Source: JANQSS01 sp965249735 (GTDB lineage Bacteria > Bacteroidota > Bacteroidia > Chitinophagales > Saprospiraceae). From it: a DNA stretch of 64,000 bases. Position numbers and translations under genes: made by a program. Of the stretch, positions 28,782 to 38,463 are shown piece after piece. The DNA lies in NCBI GenBank assembly GCA_965249735.1, contig CBDFMS010000018.1, positions 1-64,000 of the forward strand. Reading direction: 5' to 3'. The notes below the pieces were generated by a model. That model was not told the DNA's origin. It did not search any database and saw nothing but the letters and a program-made list of their open reading frames with translations. Every line of letters starts with the position of its first letter. Position 1 is the first letter of the stretch.

Positions 28782-29879
28782 CTAGCCTTTTCGCTTTTTA
28801 TTTTTATAATCATAAAAAATAAAATTCCCCAACTCCTCAAGAGAACTATAAAATGCCCGTCCATTGTTTACAGCCGTAAATTGATGAATAAATTGGGTCA
28901 AATACGGATCTCGGGCAATCATGAAGGTAGTAATAGGAATATTTAACTTTTTGCATTTGTGGGCCATGGATAATGTCCGCTTAACTATTTGTTTATCCAG
29001 GCCAAATGAATTTTTATAATATTGATCACCCTTCTTAATACAAGATGGCTTCCCATCAGTTATCATCAATATTTGTTTATTCGGGTTTTTTCGTTTTCGA
29101 AGCAGGTCGATACCTAATTGCAGTCCGGCGACCGTGTTGGTGTGAAAAGGACCGACTTCCAGATATGGAATATCTTCAAGCGCAATACGTGTCGCATCAT
29201 CTCCAAACGTAACGATATCAAGTGTGTCTTGTGGAAACCGAGTCGTGATTAATTCACCTAGCGCCATAGCCACTTTTTTAGCCGGTGTAATCCGATCCTC
29301 TCCATATAGTATCATAGAATGTGAAATATCGATCAGCAGTGCTGTGCTCATCCGACTCTGATAGTAGGTCTCATTTATCAATATGTCATCCTGATCAATT
29401 TTGAGTTCATCAATTCCATGATTTCGCTGGGCATTTTGAAAAGTCTCCGTCAATGCCATTTTATCTAATTCATCTCCGAATGTATAAGGTCGAAGATCAG
29501 AAGTTCGTTCATCTCCTTTTCCGGTTTTGTCCGTTCGATGAAATCCACGTCCTGCCTTTTTAATTTCACTAAAAACATCTTCAAGGGCCTGGCGCCGCAG
29601 ACTTATTTCCATTTTCCGGGTCATATTCATCAAGCCCTGACTTGCCGATATGAAATTTCGCCGTTTTAGTTCTTCTATGAAATCTGCAATTCCATAATCA
29701 CTACTTGTGAGTTCATGTGTCTTATCAAGTTCGGTGAGCCAATTCAAGGCTTCCTGCACATCACCACTCGTATACATCAACAGCTGCTTTAAAAGATCAA
29801 ATAATTTGTCAAAATCAGAAACTTGCCTGGATTTGCCAGACCACTTTTCAAATTCCCAACCGTTGCTTCCGTATTTCAT
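28782..29879 (-). CDS. VWA-domain protein partnered with an AAA ATPase
   Basis: This 365-residue cytoplasmic protein has a helical N-terminal half and a C-terminal von Willebrand A domain with an intact metal site, DISHS (about residue 181), plus Thr in TNTVAGLQ and Asp in MITDGKPS. It is the first gene of a two-gene operon with the ChlI/MoxR-like ATPase. By analogy with ChlD/CoxE it may present a substrate or metal cofactor step to the ATPase. The actual target is unknown. Confidence 0.82.
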   Translation of the reverse strand: MKYGSNGWEFEKWSGKSRQVSDFDKLFDLLKQLLMYTSGDVQEALNWLTELDKTHELTSSDYGIADFIEELKRRNFISASQGLMNMTRKMEISLRRQALEDVFSEIKKAGRGFHRTDKTGKGDERTSDLRPYTFGDELDKMALTETFQNAQRNHGIDELKIDQDDILINETYYQSRMSTALLIDISHSMILYGEDRITPAKKVAMALGELITTRFPQDTLDIVTFGDDATRIALEDIPYLEVGPFHTNTVAGLQLGIDLLRKRKNPNKQILMITDGKPSCIKKGDQYYKNSFGLDKQIVKRTLSMAHKCKKLNIPITTFMIARDPYLTQFIHQFTAVNNGRAFYSSLEELGNFIFYDYKNKKRKG

Positions 29880-30279
29880 TATGATGAATATAGTGCTACT
29901 AACATAAATCCATCAGACTTGTTCTGATGGATATCTCATTTCGGCATTAATCCGGGATTATGAATTGGGTCTAAGATCTTGTTCCCATTTCATCCCGCAG
30001 GATTCAATCTTCTTACGTTTCCACTTAAGCCGTTCGATATTCGACCAAAATGCGACTTAATCCCATAACTCTGGTTAAGATGATCAGGCAATTCCATGAA
30101 TGACCATATATCATCGACAAACGTCAATAAATGTTGGATAACCGTCAAATGACTAAGCCGTCGATAGAAAACTTGGTTTGACAGTCAAGATGGTTCTATC
30201 CATCTAATAACAAGGATTTCGACATATTGAAGCCGTATGATTAACGTTATATTTGGGCTTCATTTAAACAGCACAAAAC
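29880..30279. promoter_or_regulatory. 400-bp divergent intergenic region with a hairpin and a lepB promoter box
   Basis: It contains the hairpin CCATCAGA (29910-29917) / TCTGATGG (29923-29930), in the leader region of the VWA/AAA operon. A TATATTTG -7 box sits at 30248-30255, 24 bp before the GTG start of the signal peptidase gene. I see no coding sequence or other structure between 29,940 and 30,240. Confidence 0.5.
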
Positions 30280-31857
30280 GTGACCATACTCATATTTCTG
30301 ATCGTATCCTATATCCTGCTTAGTATCAGTTTGTACTACTTGTTCCCCAAAGCCGGTGAAGAAAATTGGAAAGGCTTAGTCCCTGGATTAAACTTTGTTG
30401 TTTGGTGTAAGATTATAGGCCGAAAACCTTCACATGCGCTTTGGTTGCTATTTCCCGTTGTACACATATTTATCTTTTGTGGCATGGCTGTCGATCTGGT
30501 TCGCTCTTTTGGCCATTATACAATTTGGGATAGTGCAATAGCGGTTATTTACGCTCCGATTAAATTTTTCCAAATTGGACTCTCTGAACATTCCAAATAT
30601 CTGGGTCCTACCCTCGTTCTGGAAAAAGAATATAGAGACAAACTGATTGCCGCAAATGAGGCCGGCCAAAAGCGCACTTACGACAAGTTGGTGAACAACA
30701 ATCCTTACAAAAAATCAGCGGGTCGCGAGTGGACTGAGGCCATATTCTTTGCAGTTTTTGCAGCAGCTTTTATTCGTATGTTTCTAATCGAAGCATATAC
30801 GATTCCCACATCCTCTATGGAAGGCTCACTGAAAGTAGGAGATTATTTATTTGTTAGTAAAGCCCATTATGGAATTCGTACACCACAAACGATATTACAA
30901 ATTCCTTTACTTCACAACAGAATTCCCTTTATGAATCGGGAATCATATATCGACTCTCCAAACTTACCTTATTTTAGACTACCGGGGTTTTCTAAAATAG
31001 AGCGCAATGACCCGGTCGTTTTTAATTGGCCTATTGGAGACAAAGTATTTATCGCTCCGACACGTACATTCTCGATTGATCAGGTTGGAACCGATATTTC
31101 ACCGGATATCGCTAAGCAACTTCCGTATGTTGAACGTCCAATGGATAAAACAGATTTTTATATCAAACGATGTGTGGCTTTACCAGGGGACACCCTTGAG
31201 ATTATCAACAAACAAATATATATCGATGGCAAGCCGACTGCTAATCCGGAGAAAATGCAATATTCCTGCGAAGTGACTTTGCCCTCAGGATTTAATTCAC
31301 TTGAAATCGAAAAACTCGATGTGTATCCATTAGACATGAATGGCGGCAATCGACTTGTACCAAACGGACGGAATATTATGAGTCTGAATAGTGATCAAGT
31401 CGCTAAGCTTAAATCTCTTGGGGCAGTTGTTACACCAAGAAAAACATCCGTTTCTTCAAGGTTATTCCCACATGATCAAGACAATTTTCCCGGTCAGTCA
31501 ATCGACAACTATGGCCCAATCTGGATTCCAAAAAAAGGCTCAACAGTTAAATTGACACTCGAGAATATCGCTCTATTCAAAAAGTTAATCGACGTTTACG
31601 AAGATCATACCATCGAGATAAAAGGCAAACAGATCTTTATCGATGGACGTGAATCAAAGTCTTATACATTCAAATGGGATTATTACTGGATGATGGGCGA
31701 CAATCGACATAATTCTGAAGACTCGCGCTATTGGGGCTTCGTACCTGAAACACACATAGTCGGTAAACCTCTTTTCATTTGGATGTCGACGAAATTTGGA
31801 AGTATGAGAAATGGCATCCGTTGGAATCGCATCTTCACAGGTGCACAAAAGATGTAA
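30280..31857 (+). CDS. lepB: Signal peptidase I
   Basis: This 525-residue membrane protease cleaves signal peptides in the periplasm. Hydrophobic N-terminal helices (about 1-20, 45-65) precede another helix at about 150-170. The catalytic serine is Ser179 in IPTSSMEGSL and the general-base lysine is Lys296 in FYIKRCVALPGD. The later box YYWMMGDNRHNSEDSRYWGF is also intact. It is much longer than E. coli LepB because of N-terminal helices and insertions in the catalytic domain, a pattern usual in this phylum. The start is GTG at 30280. Confidence 0.93.
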   Translation: MTILIFLIVSYILLSISLYYLFPKAGEENWKGLVPGLNFVVWCKIIGRKPSHALWLLFPVVHIFIFCGMAVDLVRSFGHYTIWDSAIAVIYAPIKFFQIGLSEHSKYLGPTLVLEKEYRDKLIAANEAGQKRTYDKLVNNNPYKKSAGREWTEAIFFAVFAAAFIRMFLIEAYTIPTSSMEGSLKVGDYLFVSKAHYGIRTPQTILQIPLLHNRIPFMNRESYIDSPNLPYFRLPGFSKIERNDPVVFNWPIGDKVFIAPTRTFSIDQVGTDISPDIAKQLPYVERPMDKTDFYIKRCVALPGDTLEIINKQIYIDGKPTANPEKMQYSCEVTLPSGFNSLEIEKLDVYPLDMNGGNRLVPNGRNIMSLNSDQVAKLKSLGAVVTPRKTSVSSRLFPHDQDNFPGQSIDNYGPIWIPKKGSTVKLTLENIALFKKLIDVYEDHTIEIKGKQIFIDGRESKSYTFKWDYYWMMGDNRHNSEDSRYWGFVPETHIVGKPLFIWMSTKFGSMRNGIRWNRIFTGAQKM

Positions 31858-31923
31858 TCTCCAACCTTGTCTGTCGAAGACCTGCAGCCTGGGCAAAGGA
31901 CTCAGAATTTGTACTTTTAGTTC

Positions 31924-32784
31924 ATGAAGCCCCTGTTGCTACCGGTCTTTTTCTTGATTATATATGCCACCCAGGCTCAAACCCCAACACAATGGTTTCA
32001 TTGTTCTTTTGATCGATCTGAAGTGACCAATGCGTTAATAAGTATTAAACTGATTTCATCTAGCCAGCTCAACGGACAAGTATCTGATATTGTCTCTTTA
32101 CCTGACCAGCGTCTTGGATACACCGGCCACGACCCAAATACAGGGCACAGTAAAATTTCCTTCATGGATATTGAGGTTGGGATAAAAGGTGATTTATTCC
32201 GATCGTCCAAATCGTGCTCTCAATTAGATATTCAGCCAGAGACGAATAATTTGTCATTTATATTTCACAGTGATCACCATCAAATCGTGTTTATTTTCGA
32301 CCAAGGAAATTACAAGGCCGTTTTCAAGACAAATAATATCGTGGATTACACTTGGATAAATCGAGATCATCTGGCCGTCGTCGAAATAGATAAGGACGAT
32401 CAAATAATTGCTTCAGTCTATAATATACTTACCGGAAAAACATTTGAACTATCGAATAATTCGGGGCGAACAGTAATTATCATGCCAGACAATGAAGTAG
32501 CATTTATCGATATTTTTTCTGACTCGTACCGTTACATTAAGTTGTACAGTTTGAATGATAATCGCTCACGTATTTTAAAAAAAATTCCTAATACTATAGA
32601 AATGTTCGCAGTATATGAATCCAATACATTGCTAATTTGTGAGGGACATGAAATACTTCAATACACACCGGACCACGATTCGTACTGGAGGCGATTTTAT
32701 TCATTCAACTCCTATGGATTAGATAATATTACAAATGTTGTTTCTCCAGGAACAGGTCAAATTATTATTAGAAATGAAAATTAA
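31924..32784 (+). CDS. Hypothetical secreted protein with WD40/beta-propeller-like repeats
   Basis: This 286-residue protein has a signal peptide (MKPLLLPVFFLIIYATQAQT). The mature part is beta-rich with repeating short strands reminiscent of a beta-propeller (for example NLSFIFHSDHHQIVFIFDQG), but no named family was recognised. It overlaps the DUF1684 gene by 11 bp, so the two are probably co-expressed. Confidence 0.6.
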   Translation: MKPLLLPVFFLIIYATQAQTPTQWFHCSFDRSEVTNALISIKLISSSQLNGQVSDIVSLPDQRLGYTGHDPNTGHSKISFMDIEVGIKGDLFRSSKSCSQLDIQPETNNLSFIFHSDHHQIVFIFDQGNYKAVFKTNNIVDYTWINRDHLAVVEIDKDDQIIASVYNILTGKTFELSNNSGRTVIIMPDNEVAFIDIFSDSYRYIKLYSLNDNRSRILKKIPNTIEMFAVYESNTLLICEGHEILQYTPDHDSYWRRFYSFNSYGLDNITNVVSPGTGQIIIRNEN

Positions 32785-33397
32785 ACATACGACATCTATC
32801 ATTCTTCTCAGCACTGTGCTTCTTGGGTGCAGTCAAAAGGTAAATGATTCCTATTATCAGACATTTTATCAAGACCGCCAGGAACAACTCATTGATCTTG
32901 TGTCCGGTGAACACGCACCATTGGCTGCTGAAGATCTCGCCTTTATAAGTCACTTCCCATATGACCGGGCCTATCGGGTACGCGCAACATTCTCCCATAG
33001 CGCGAATGCTCAACCATTTGATATGGCTACATACAGCGGTAAGACCAAACAATTTATTGAAATCGGTGTTCTTAAATTTCAGCTGAATAACCAAAACATA
33101 GAATTGCATGTTTATCAAAATTTACGCTTTGCCAATCATCCGGTTTATGGTCAATATTATTTTATTCCATATAAGGATGATACCAATAGCGAAGAGACAT
33201 ATGGTGGTGGCCGATACATCGATTTAAACAAGACGCTTTTCGATTCAAAAACTATTATACTCGATTTAAACAAGACGTATAATCCATGGTGTGCATATTC
33301 AGATGGATTCAATTGTCCTATTCCACCATTAGAAAATCACTTGTCAGTGGCCATTCGCGCAGGTGAAAAAATGTTCCAAAAAGAAAAAGATCACTGA
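32774..33397 (+). CDS. DUF1684-family lipoprotein
   Basis: From MKIKHTTSIILLSTVLLGC (ATG 32774) it is 207 residues with a lipobox (LLGC). The body matches DUF1684: GGGRYIDLNKT followed by DLNKTYNPWCAYS and CPIPPLENHLSVAIRAGEK. Members are of unknown function, usually exported. It overlaps the upstream secreted protein and lies 2 bp before the substrate-binding-protein gene, forming a likely four-gene run up to the subtilase. Confidence 0.85.
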   Translation: MKIKHTTSIILLSTVLLGCSQKVNDSYYQTFYQDRQEQLIDLVSGEHAPLAAEDLAFISHFPYDRAYRVRATFSHSANAQPFDMATYSGKTKQFIEIGVLKFQLNNQNIELHVYQNLRFANHPVYGQYYFIPYKDDTNSEETYGGGRYIDLNKTLFDSKTIILDLNKTYNPWCAYSDGFNCPIPPLENHLSVAIRAGEKMFQKEKDH

Positions 33398-33399
33398 GT

Positions 33400-34203
33400 A
33401 TGCCAATGTATCTCGATATGATGGATTTTCCTGTAGACATCGTGAATCGTCCGATGCGCGTTGTGTCTTTAGTTCCAAGTTTGTCACTACTGTTTTCAGA
33501 CCTGGAATTAGGCGATCGATTAGTGGGTGTGACCAAATTTTGTGTACATCCAAAGGAGTTGCGCGAGACGAGAACAGTCGTTGGCGGCACCAAACTATTG
33601 AGACTGGATGATATTCGCCAGTTAAAACCTGATTTAATCGTGGCTAATAAGGAAGAAAATAATAAATCTGATGTTGAATTATTACAATCCGAATTTCCGG
33701 TATGGATAAGTTCTATTGACACAGTTGACGATGCCCTTTCAGCAATATCAATACTTGGTGATATATTGAAAACACAAGATAAAGCCAAAGAGATTTTGGA
33801 TGAGATTAACCATAGGCGAACAGTTTATAAATCATCCTATTCCAACTCAACCGAACGCATAGCCTATGTCATATGGAAGAAGCCATTCATGGCAGCGGGA
33901 TCCTCAACCTTCATCAATCATATGCTACTAGAAGGTGGTTGGATCAATGCGTTTGAACAACATGAGCGATATCCTGCTTTCACCCTGGAAGGACTAGAGG
34001 CAATGAAGCCAGATTGGTTATTTTTATCTTCAGAGCCCTACCCTTTTCAAGAAAAACACGAAAAACTATTTGAAAATGTCATGCCAAAAGAACGGGTACG
34101 TATTGTTGATGGGGAAATGTTTAGCTGGTATGGTTCGAGAATACGGGACAGCTTTGCTTATTTTGAAGAATTAAGACATGACATGCAAATTTCGGCAGTA
34201 TGA
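33400..34203 (+). CDS. Helical-backbone metal receptor (BtuF/cobalamin-iron binding-like)
   Basis: This 267-residue protein has the two-lobed BtuF/TroA fold signature: RVVSLVPSLSLLFSDLELGDRLVGV near the N-terminus (given here as its key Pro-Ser and Gly-Asp positions around 25-48), GGTKLLRLDDI and LKPDLIVANKEEN. No signal peptide is evident, unlike transporters' periplasmic BtuF, and no permease genes are adjacent, so it may be cytoplasmic or misassigned in role. It overlaps the subtilase gene by 4 bp. Confidence 0.8.
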   Translation: MPMYLDMMDFPVDIVNRPMRVVSLVPSLSLLFSDLELGDRLVGVTKFCVHPKELRETRTVVGGTKLLRLDDIRQLKPDLIVANKEENNKSDVELLQSEFPVWISSIDTVDDALSAISILGDILKTQDKAKEILDEINHRRTVYKSSYSNSTERIAYVIWKKPFMAAGSSTFINHMLLEGGWINAFEQHERYPAFTLEGLEAMKPDWLFLSSEPYPFQEKHEKLFENVMPKERVRIVDGEMFSWYGSRIRDSFAYFEELRHDMQISAV

Positions 34204-35810
34204 CATTTAGACTAAATATACTCGTATATATTATTTTATTGACACCAACATTTTTATTGGCGCAATCCAACGGGTATATTGTTCAATTTGATAAAATACC
34301 CTCTCCAGAGGTAGTAAAGAAATTAGAATCCCGTGGAATTCTACTAAATAAAAAAATATTTGAAAAGCCCCTGATGTACCTAATTAAATCAGGGCGGGGA
34401 CTGGAAATTAATATATCTGAACTGAGTAAAATTCCTGGCATCATACATGTTAACGCCAACCGTCCTGCCGAGCTTCGTACAACAGAACCTAATGATGCCC
34501 TATTTCATGATATGTGGCACCTCGATCAAATTCATGCCTGTGGAGCCTGGGACTTTGCTACTTCAGGCACAACCAATGACAATGATTCAATTGTCATAGC
34601 TGTATTCGACTCGGGTTTTGAGCAAGACCATCCGGATTTAAAGTACAATTTATGGAAAAATAAAAGTGAAATACCCAATGACGGTATTGACAACGATGGA
34701 AATAGTTATATCGACGATTATAATGGATTGAATATTTACAGCGGTAAGGATGATCATGCACAAAAACCTCATGGAACGGAGGTCATTGGTGTAGTGGGTG
34801 CATCAGGAAACAACGAAATAGGAATTTCCGGAGTTACGTGGAATGCAAAATTGATGATGGTGAGTAAATCACAAGGGGGGTTGTTCGAAGCAGATTTTAT
34901 TGAAGCGTATAATTACATTATCGATCAGCGCAAGACGTACAATGAAAGTGATGGAAACCTTGGCTCATTTGTTGTAGCTGTCAATCTCTCTATCGGAATT
35001 TCAAGGGCGAAAGCGGAAGACTACCCAATGTGGTGTGCGGTATATGACGAATTGGGACGTCATGGTATTCTTGGAATTAGTGCGACAGACAATGACAATT
35101 ACAATGTCGATATTGAAGGGGATATGCCTACCACATGCCCAAGTCCTTATCAAATTGCCGTAACAGGAAGTACGCGTTCAGATCAACTTATGAACTTCGT
35201 AGCCTACGGGCCGACACATATAGACCTCACTGCTCCCGGGGATGAAATCATCACCACCACGCTTGGACATAACTACGGTGATGCTTCAGGGACTTCGTTA
35301 GCTACCCCTCAGGTAAGCGGTGCCATTGGTCTGCTTTATATGGCTGCCAGTGCTGATCTCCTGGCCATTATTAATTCGAATCCTGCCCATGGTGCACTGA
35401 TCATGCGTGAACTATTATTATCAAATGTCGAACAATCGATCGACCTTCAGGACATGGTTGCTTCTGGAGGAAGATTAGATTTGGAATCAGCTGTACGTGC
35501 CGCTCGAAACTACACAAGTGATCCTGCACCGGAAGAACTAACAATTGGCGAATTCTATCCAACGCTTACCAATAGCATGATCAATCTTGAAATTCAATTG
35601 CCTGTTGATGAACCGGTTGAATTCTACATATACGATATGCATATGGGTCGATTGGTAAGGCAATTTACCGAGACCAACAGATTTTCTATAGGGTCCAACT
35701 TTTATTCTTTTTCTGTCGCTAACCTGGGATCTGGTAGCTATTTCTTAGTCATCGAGCAGGGTAATAATAAACTCACCAGAAAATTTGTGAAAATTAATTC
35801 GGGAAATTAA
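34200..35810 (+). CDS. S8 subtilisin-like peptidase with T9SS sorting domain
   Basis: This 536-residue secreted serine protease has a signal peptide ending near LLAQS and a probable propeptide at about 25-95. The catalytic triad is Asp137 (VFDSGFE), His191 (PHGTEVIG) and Ser366 (ASGTSLATPQ). A Ca-binding-like segment NDGIDNDGNSYIDDYN follows the Asp. The last 80 residues (EFYPTLTNSMINLEIQL to KLTRKFVKIN) form a type A sorting domain for the type IX system. The triad is complete, so it should be active at the cell surface. Confidence 0.93.
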   Translation: MTFRLNILVYIILLTPTFLLAQSNGYIVQFDKIPSPEVVKKLESRGILLNKKIFEKPLMYLIKSGRGLEINISELSKIPGIIHVNANRPAELRTTEPNDALFHDMWHLDQIHACGAWDFATSGTTNDNDSIVIAVFDSGFEQDHPDLKYNLWKNKSEIPNDGIDNDGNSYIDDYNGLNIYSGKDDHAQKPHGTEVIGVVGASGNNEIGISGVTWNAKLMMVSKSQGGLFEADFIEAYNYIIDQRKTYNESDGNLGSFVVAVNLSIGISRAKAEDYPMWCAVYDELGRHGILGISATDNDNYNVDIEGDMPTTCPSPYQIAVTGSTRSDQLMNFVAYGPTHIDLTAPGDEIITTTLGHNYGDASGTSLATPQVSGAIGLLYMAASADLLAIINSNPAHGALIMRELLLSNVEQSIDLQDMVASGGRLDLESAVRAARNYTSDPAPEELTIGEFYPTLTNSMINLEIQLPVDEPVEFYIYDMHMGRLVRQFTETNRFSIGSNFYSFSVANLGSGSYFLVIEQGNNKLTRKFVKINSGN

Positions 35811-35856
35811 TTTCGTTTGAGGAATATTTCTTGGCAACAATAGTGAAATAGAAGAT

Positions 35857-36312
35857 TTAATTTTCGCTACTTGTGTGATCAGCGACTATATACCATTTAC
35901 CTTTTACTTTCTTGACGATCAATAAAAAATAACCGTCCAGTGTTTCATCTTTACGATCCAAAATGAATTTTCCAACGACAGAGACTACTTTTTTGCTTTG
36001 CTGTTTTACTTGCATTAATTCAAAGCGCAGATGTCCCATAGCCGCTCGAGTAGGATACCCTTTCTTGTAACTGGCCATTGTCTGATCCCAACCAGTTGTC
36101 ACCCCGCGAGACCCAATAAAAGTTAAGTCATCGGATTTCAAATACCCAGTCATGAATGCTTCAATATCACCTTTATTCCAATCCTCAGCCTGTTGTGCCA
36201 GAAGTACCTTCACTTCCTTTTCCGCTTTGGTGGACTGAGCCGTTACCACGCCAATAGATGTTATAATAATTAATACAGTTATTATTCCTCGACAGACATT
36301 CAGATGATTCAT
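35857..36312 (-). CDS. Exported NTF2-like/DUF4440 protein
   Basis: Taken from MNHLNVCRGIITVL (ATG at 36310-36312) it is 151 residues with a signal peptide ending near VTAQS. The domain is SnoaL/NTF2-like: VKVLLAQQAEDWNKGDIEAFM, then YKKGYP and FELMQVKQQ, ending in GKWYIVADHTS. A longer start (36348 or 36366) would overlap ftsY. NTF2-like exported proteins have no single function. Confidence 0.78.
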   Translation of the reverse strand: MNHLNVCRGIITVLIIITSIGVVTAQSTKAEKEVKVLLAQQAEDWNKGDIEAFMTGYLKSDDLTFIGSRGVTTGWDQTMASYKKGYPTRAAMGHLRFELMQVKQQSKKVVSVVGKFILDRKDETLDGYFLLIVKKVKGKWYIVADHTSSEN

Positions 36313-36337
36313 AAAACCAGTTTTTATTTTGGAATAC

Positions 36338-37318
36338 CTATTCTTCATTATCAAAACGACTTTCATCGAATATTGAGGTGACGAAAGCTTCTTTATTAAA
36401 TACTTGTAATTTATCCATTTCCTCTCCTACCCCAATATATTTTATTGGAACTTTAAATTGATCTGATATGCCGATTGCCACACCGCCTTTTGCTGTTCCA
36501 TCTAATTTGGTTAAGGCCAAAGCAGTAACATTGGTAGCCTGAGTAAATTTTGAACATTGTTCGAATGCATTTTGACCGGTAGTTGCATCAAGCACTAAAA
36601 GCACCTCATGTGGTGCATCCGCCATTTTTTTATCTATCGATTTGTAGATTTTCGTTAACTCACGCATTAAGTTCAACTTCGTATGCAATCGTCCTGCTGT
36701 GTCAATAATGGCCACATCTATATCGTTGTTCTGTGCATATTGAACAGTTTCATAGGCCACAGCTGCAGGATCGGTATCCATTCCTTTTGAATAAAAGTCG
36801 CATCCAACTCGCTCCTCAGCCCATATTTTAAGTTGATCGACAGCAGCAGCCCGGAAGGTGTCAGCTGCCCCCAGCACTACTTTTTTCCCTCTCAACTTAT
36901 ACTGATGGGCCAACTTACCTATGGTCGTTGTTTTACCCACTCCATTGACGCCGACTACCAGGATAATATGTGGCTTGGGGCTTTCCGGAAAAATAAAATC
37001 CTCCAGGTCTTCTACATTACTTTCCGCCAACAGGCCGACAATCTCGCTTTCGAGGATGTGATTAAGTTCTTTCGTATTTAGAAATTTATCCTTTGCGACC
37101 CTTGCCTCCAGGCGTTCGATTATTTTTATAGTGGTTTCTAGTCCAACGTCTGAAGAAATTAGAATTTGTTCCAACTCGTCGAGTACTTCTTCATCAACTT
37201 TTGATTTTCCTGCAACTGCCTTGGAAATTTGGCTAATGAAGCTGGTTTTGGTTTTTTCCAATCCTTTGTCGAGATCTTTCTTTTTGTCTTTCGTAAAGAA
37301 CTTCTTCAAAAAACTCAT
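36338..37318 (-). CDS. ftsY: Signal recognition particle receptor FtsY
   Basis: This 326-residue SRP GTPase has the NG domain with G1 GVNGVGKTTTIGKLA (about residue 127), the ADTFRAAA motif, DTAGRLHT (G3) and TKLDGTAKGG (G4). It has a short charged N-terminal tail and lacks the long acidic A domain of E. coli FtsY. It docks ribosome-SRP complexes at the membrane for co-translational insertion. It follows the DUF4295/L33/L28 genes in the same direction. Confidence 0.95.
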   Translation of the reverse strand: MSFLKKFFTKDKKKDLDKGLEKTKTSFISQISKAVAGKSKVDEEVLDELEQILISSDVGLETTIKIIERLEARVAKDKFLNTKELNHILESEIVGLLAESNVEDLEDFIFPESPKPHIILVVGVNGVGKTTTIGKLAHQYKLRGKKVVLGAADTFRAAAVDQLKIWAEERVGCDFYSKGMDTDPAAVAYETVQYAQNNDIDVAIIDTAGRLHTKLNLMRELTKIYKSIDKKMADAPHEVLLVLDATTGQNAFEQCSKFTQATNVTALALTKLDGTAKGGVAIGISDQFKVPIKYIGVGEEMDKLQVFNKEAFVTSIFDESRFDNEE

Positions 37319-37365
37319 CTTCTCGTATTTTGGTAAATGCTATACATCATCATTAATAATAAAAA

Positions 37366-37395
37366 AAGGCCTATCGGTGCTACACCGTAAGCCTT
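37366..37395 (-). terminator. Hairpin between the DUF4295 gene and ftsY
   Basis: The outer stem AAGGC (37366-37370) / GCCTT (37391-37395) and inner stem CGGTG (37375-37379) / CACCG (37383-37387) are followed, in the reverse direction, by a run of T. It probably ends the rpmB-rpmG-DUF4295 transcript. Confidence 0.65.
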
Positions 37396-37423
37396 ATCAG
37401 TTATACTTCCAGAGAGAAAATTC

Positions 37424-37600
37424 TTACTTATTTTCCGCAAAGAATGCTTTCACATTGTCTTTGTGAATCATTACTTCTTTATAAGAATATCTTCCTGTTT
37501 CCGGATTTTTTATACTTTGAACGACTTTGACAAAATCCTTTCCGGATCCTGCACTAGCTGCACGTTGCGCTACCCGCGCGTTTTTCGAAACTTTTCCCAT
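37424..37600 (-). CDS. DUF4295 small basic protein
   Basis: This 58-residue protein begins MGKVSKNARVAQRAASAG and ends AFFAENK, matching the DUF4295 family found almost only in Bacteroidota directly after rpmB-rpmG. It is very basic and is likely ribosome-associated (inference from gene neighbourhood). It lies 2 bp downstream of rpmG. Confidence 0.9.
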   Translation of the reverse strand: MGKVSKNARVAQRAASAGSGKDFVKVVQSIKNPETGRYSYKEVMIHKDNVKAFFAENK

Positions 37601-37602
37601 GA

Positions 37603-37791
37603 CTACTTAATTTCTCGGTGAATGGTATATTTCTTCATGATCGGATTGTATTTCTTTAATTCAAGACGATCGGGTGAATTCTTTTTGTTTTTCTGGGTCA
37701 CGTATCTTGACGTACCTGACAGACCGGAAGTTTTATGCTCTGTGCATTCCAAAATGATCTGCATTCTATTTCCTTTTGACTTCTTTGCCAT
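37603..37791 (-). CDS. rpmG: 50S ribosomal protein L33
   Basis: This 62-residue bL33 has RMQIILECTEHKTSG at the start and RLELKKYNPIMKKYTIHREIK-type ending (described, not quoted in full). It lacks the CxxC zinc pairs, so it is the zinc-independent form. It lies 6 bp after rpmB. Confidence 0.95.
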   Translation of the reverse strand: MAKKSKGNRMQIILECTEHKTSGLSGTSRYVTQKNKKNSPDRLELKKYNPIMKKYTIHREIK

Positions 37792-37797
37792 GACTGC

Positions 37798-38058
37798 TTA
37801 TTTTTTAATCTCCAAATCTATACCTGTATCAAATCCACGTCGCTTTTGAATTTTGAGATATTCATAAATCCCATGTTTGTCAATCGAACGCAATGCCGTT
37901 GAACTAACTTTGAGTGTAACCCATTTATCCAATTCCGGGATAAAGAAACGTTTCTTATGCAGATTTGGTAAGAATCTTCTTTTTGTTCTTCTGTTCGAGT
38001 GCGAGACATTATTACCCGTAATCGGTCTCTTTCCTGTTAGTTCACATACTCTGGACAT
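37798..38058 (-). CDS. rpmB: 50S ribosomal protein L28
   Basis: This 86-residue bL28 has the start MSRVCELTGKRPITGNNVSH and an RRTKRRFLPNLHKKRFF block. The first gene of the rpmB-rpmG-DUF4295 operon, it is the last clear core gene before the repeat-rich zone. Confidence 0.95.
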   Translation of the reverse strand: MSRVCELTGKRPITGNNVSHSNRRTKRRFLPNLHKKRFFIPELDKWVTLKVSSTALRSIDKHGIYEYLKIQKRRGFDTGIDLEIKK

Positions 38059-38384
38059 GTCAGATACTTTTTTCGTTTGTGATGGTATAAAATAAGGTGG
38101 ACCATCTCAACCACCTCGTTTTTGTAAAAGCGTATTTTCCTTAGTGACCTCGGCAGGATTTCGCAAATTCATCAAAGATGTAGAGATGGTGCGGTTTCCA
38201 GGCTCTGGTCAGATTTGTCTGTGACTTTTCTGTGTATCTAATCCAGGTATGCGTCCACTCATTCCCTTATTTTATACACTACACAGACCCATTCACATGG
38301 TTCTTCTCAGTGAAAATCGTGCGCAAATGTACAAAACCCTTTATATATATTATATAATTACTACGAAGTATTAACCAGTATGTA

Positions 38385-38463
38385 AAAGTGGTCTTTGGTC
38401 AAAAACACTATAACCCATAACAACAACACCATACCGCTGACCAAAAACTGACCACTTTAGACC
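38385..38463. repeat. Cluster of TGGTC/GACCA pentamers forming an inverted repeat
   Basis: AAAGTGGTC (38385-38393) and TTTGGTC (38394-38400) on the left are mirrored by GACCA (38439-38443) and GACCACTTT (38450-38458) on the right, with a further GACCA at 38459-38463. Five copies of the pentamer fall within 80 bp, separated by an A/C-rich loop. The arrangement resembles binding sites for a recombinase or regulator, or the ends of a small element. It lies about 330 bp upstream of rpmB, with no open reading frame. Confidence 0.55.
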
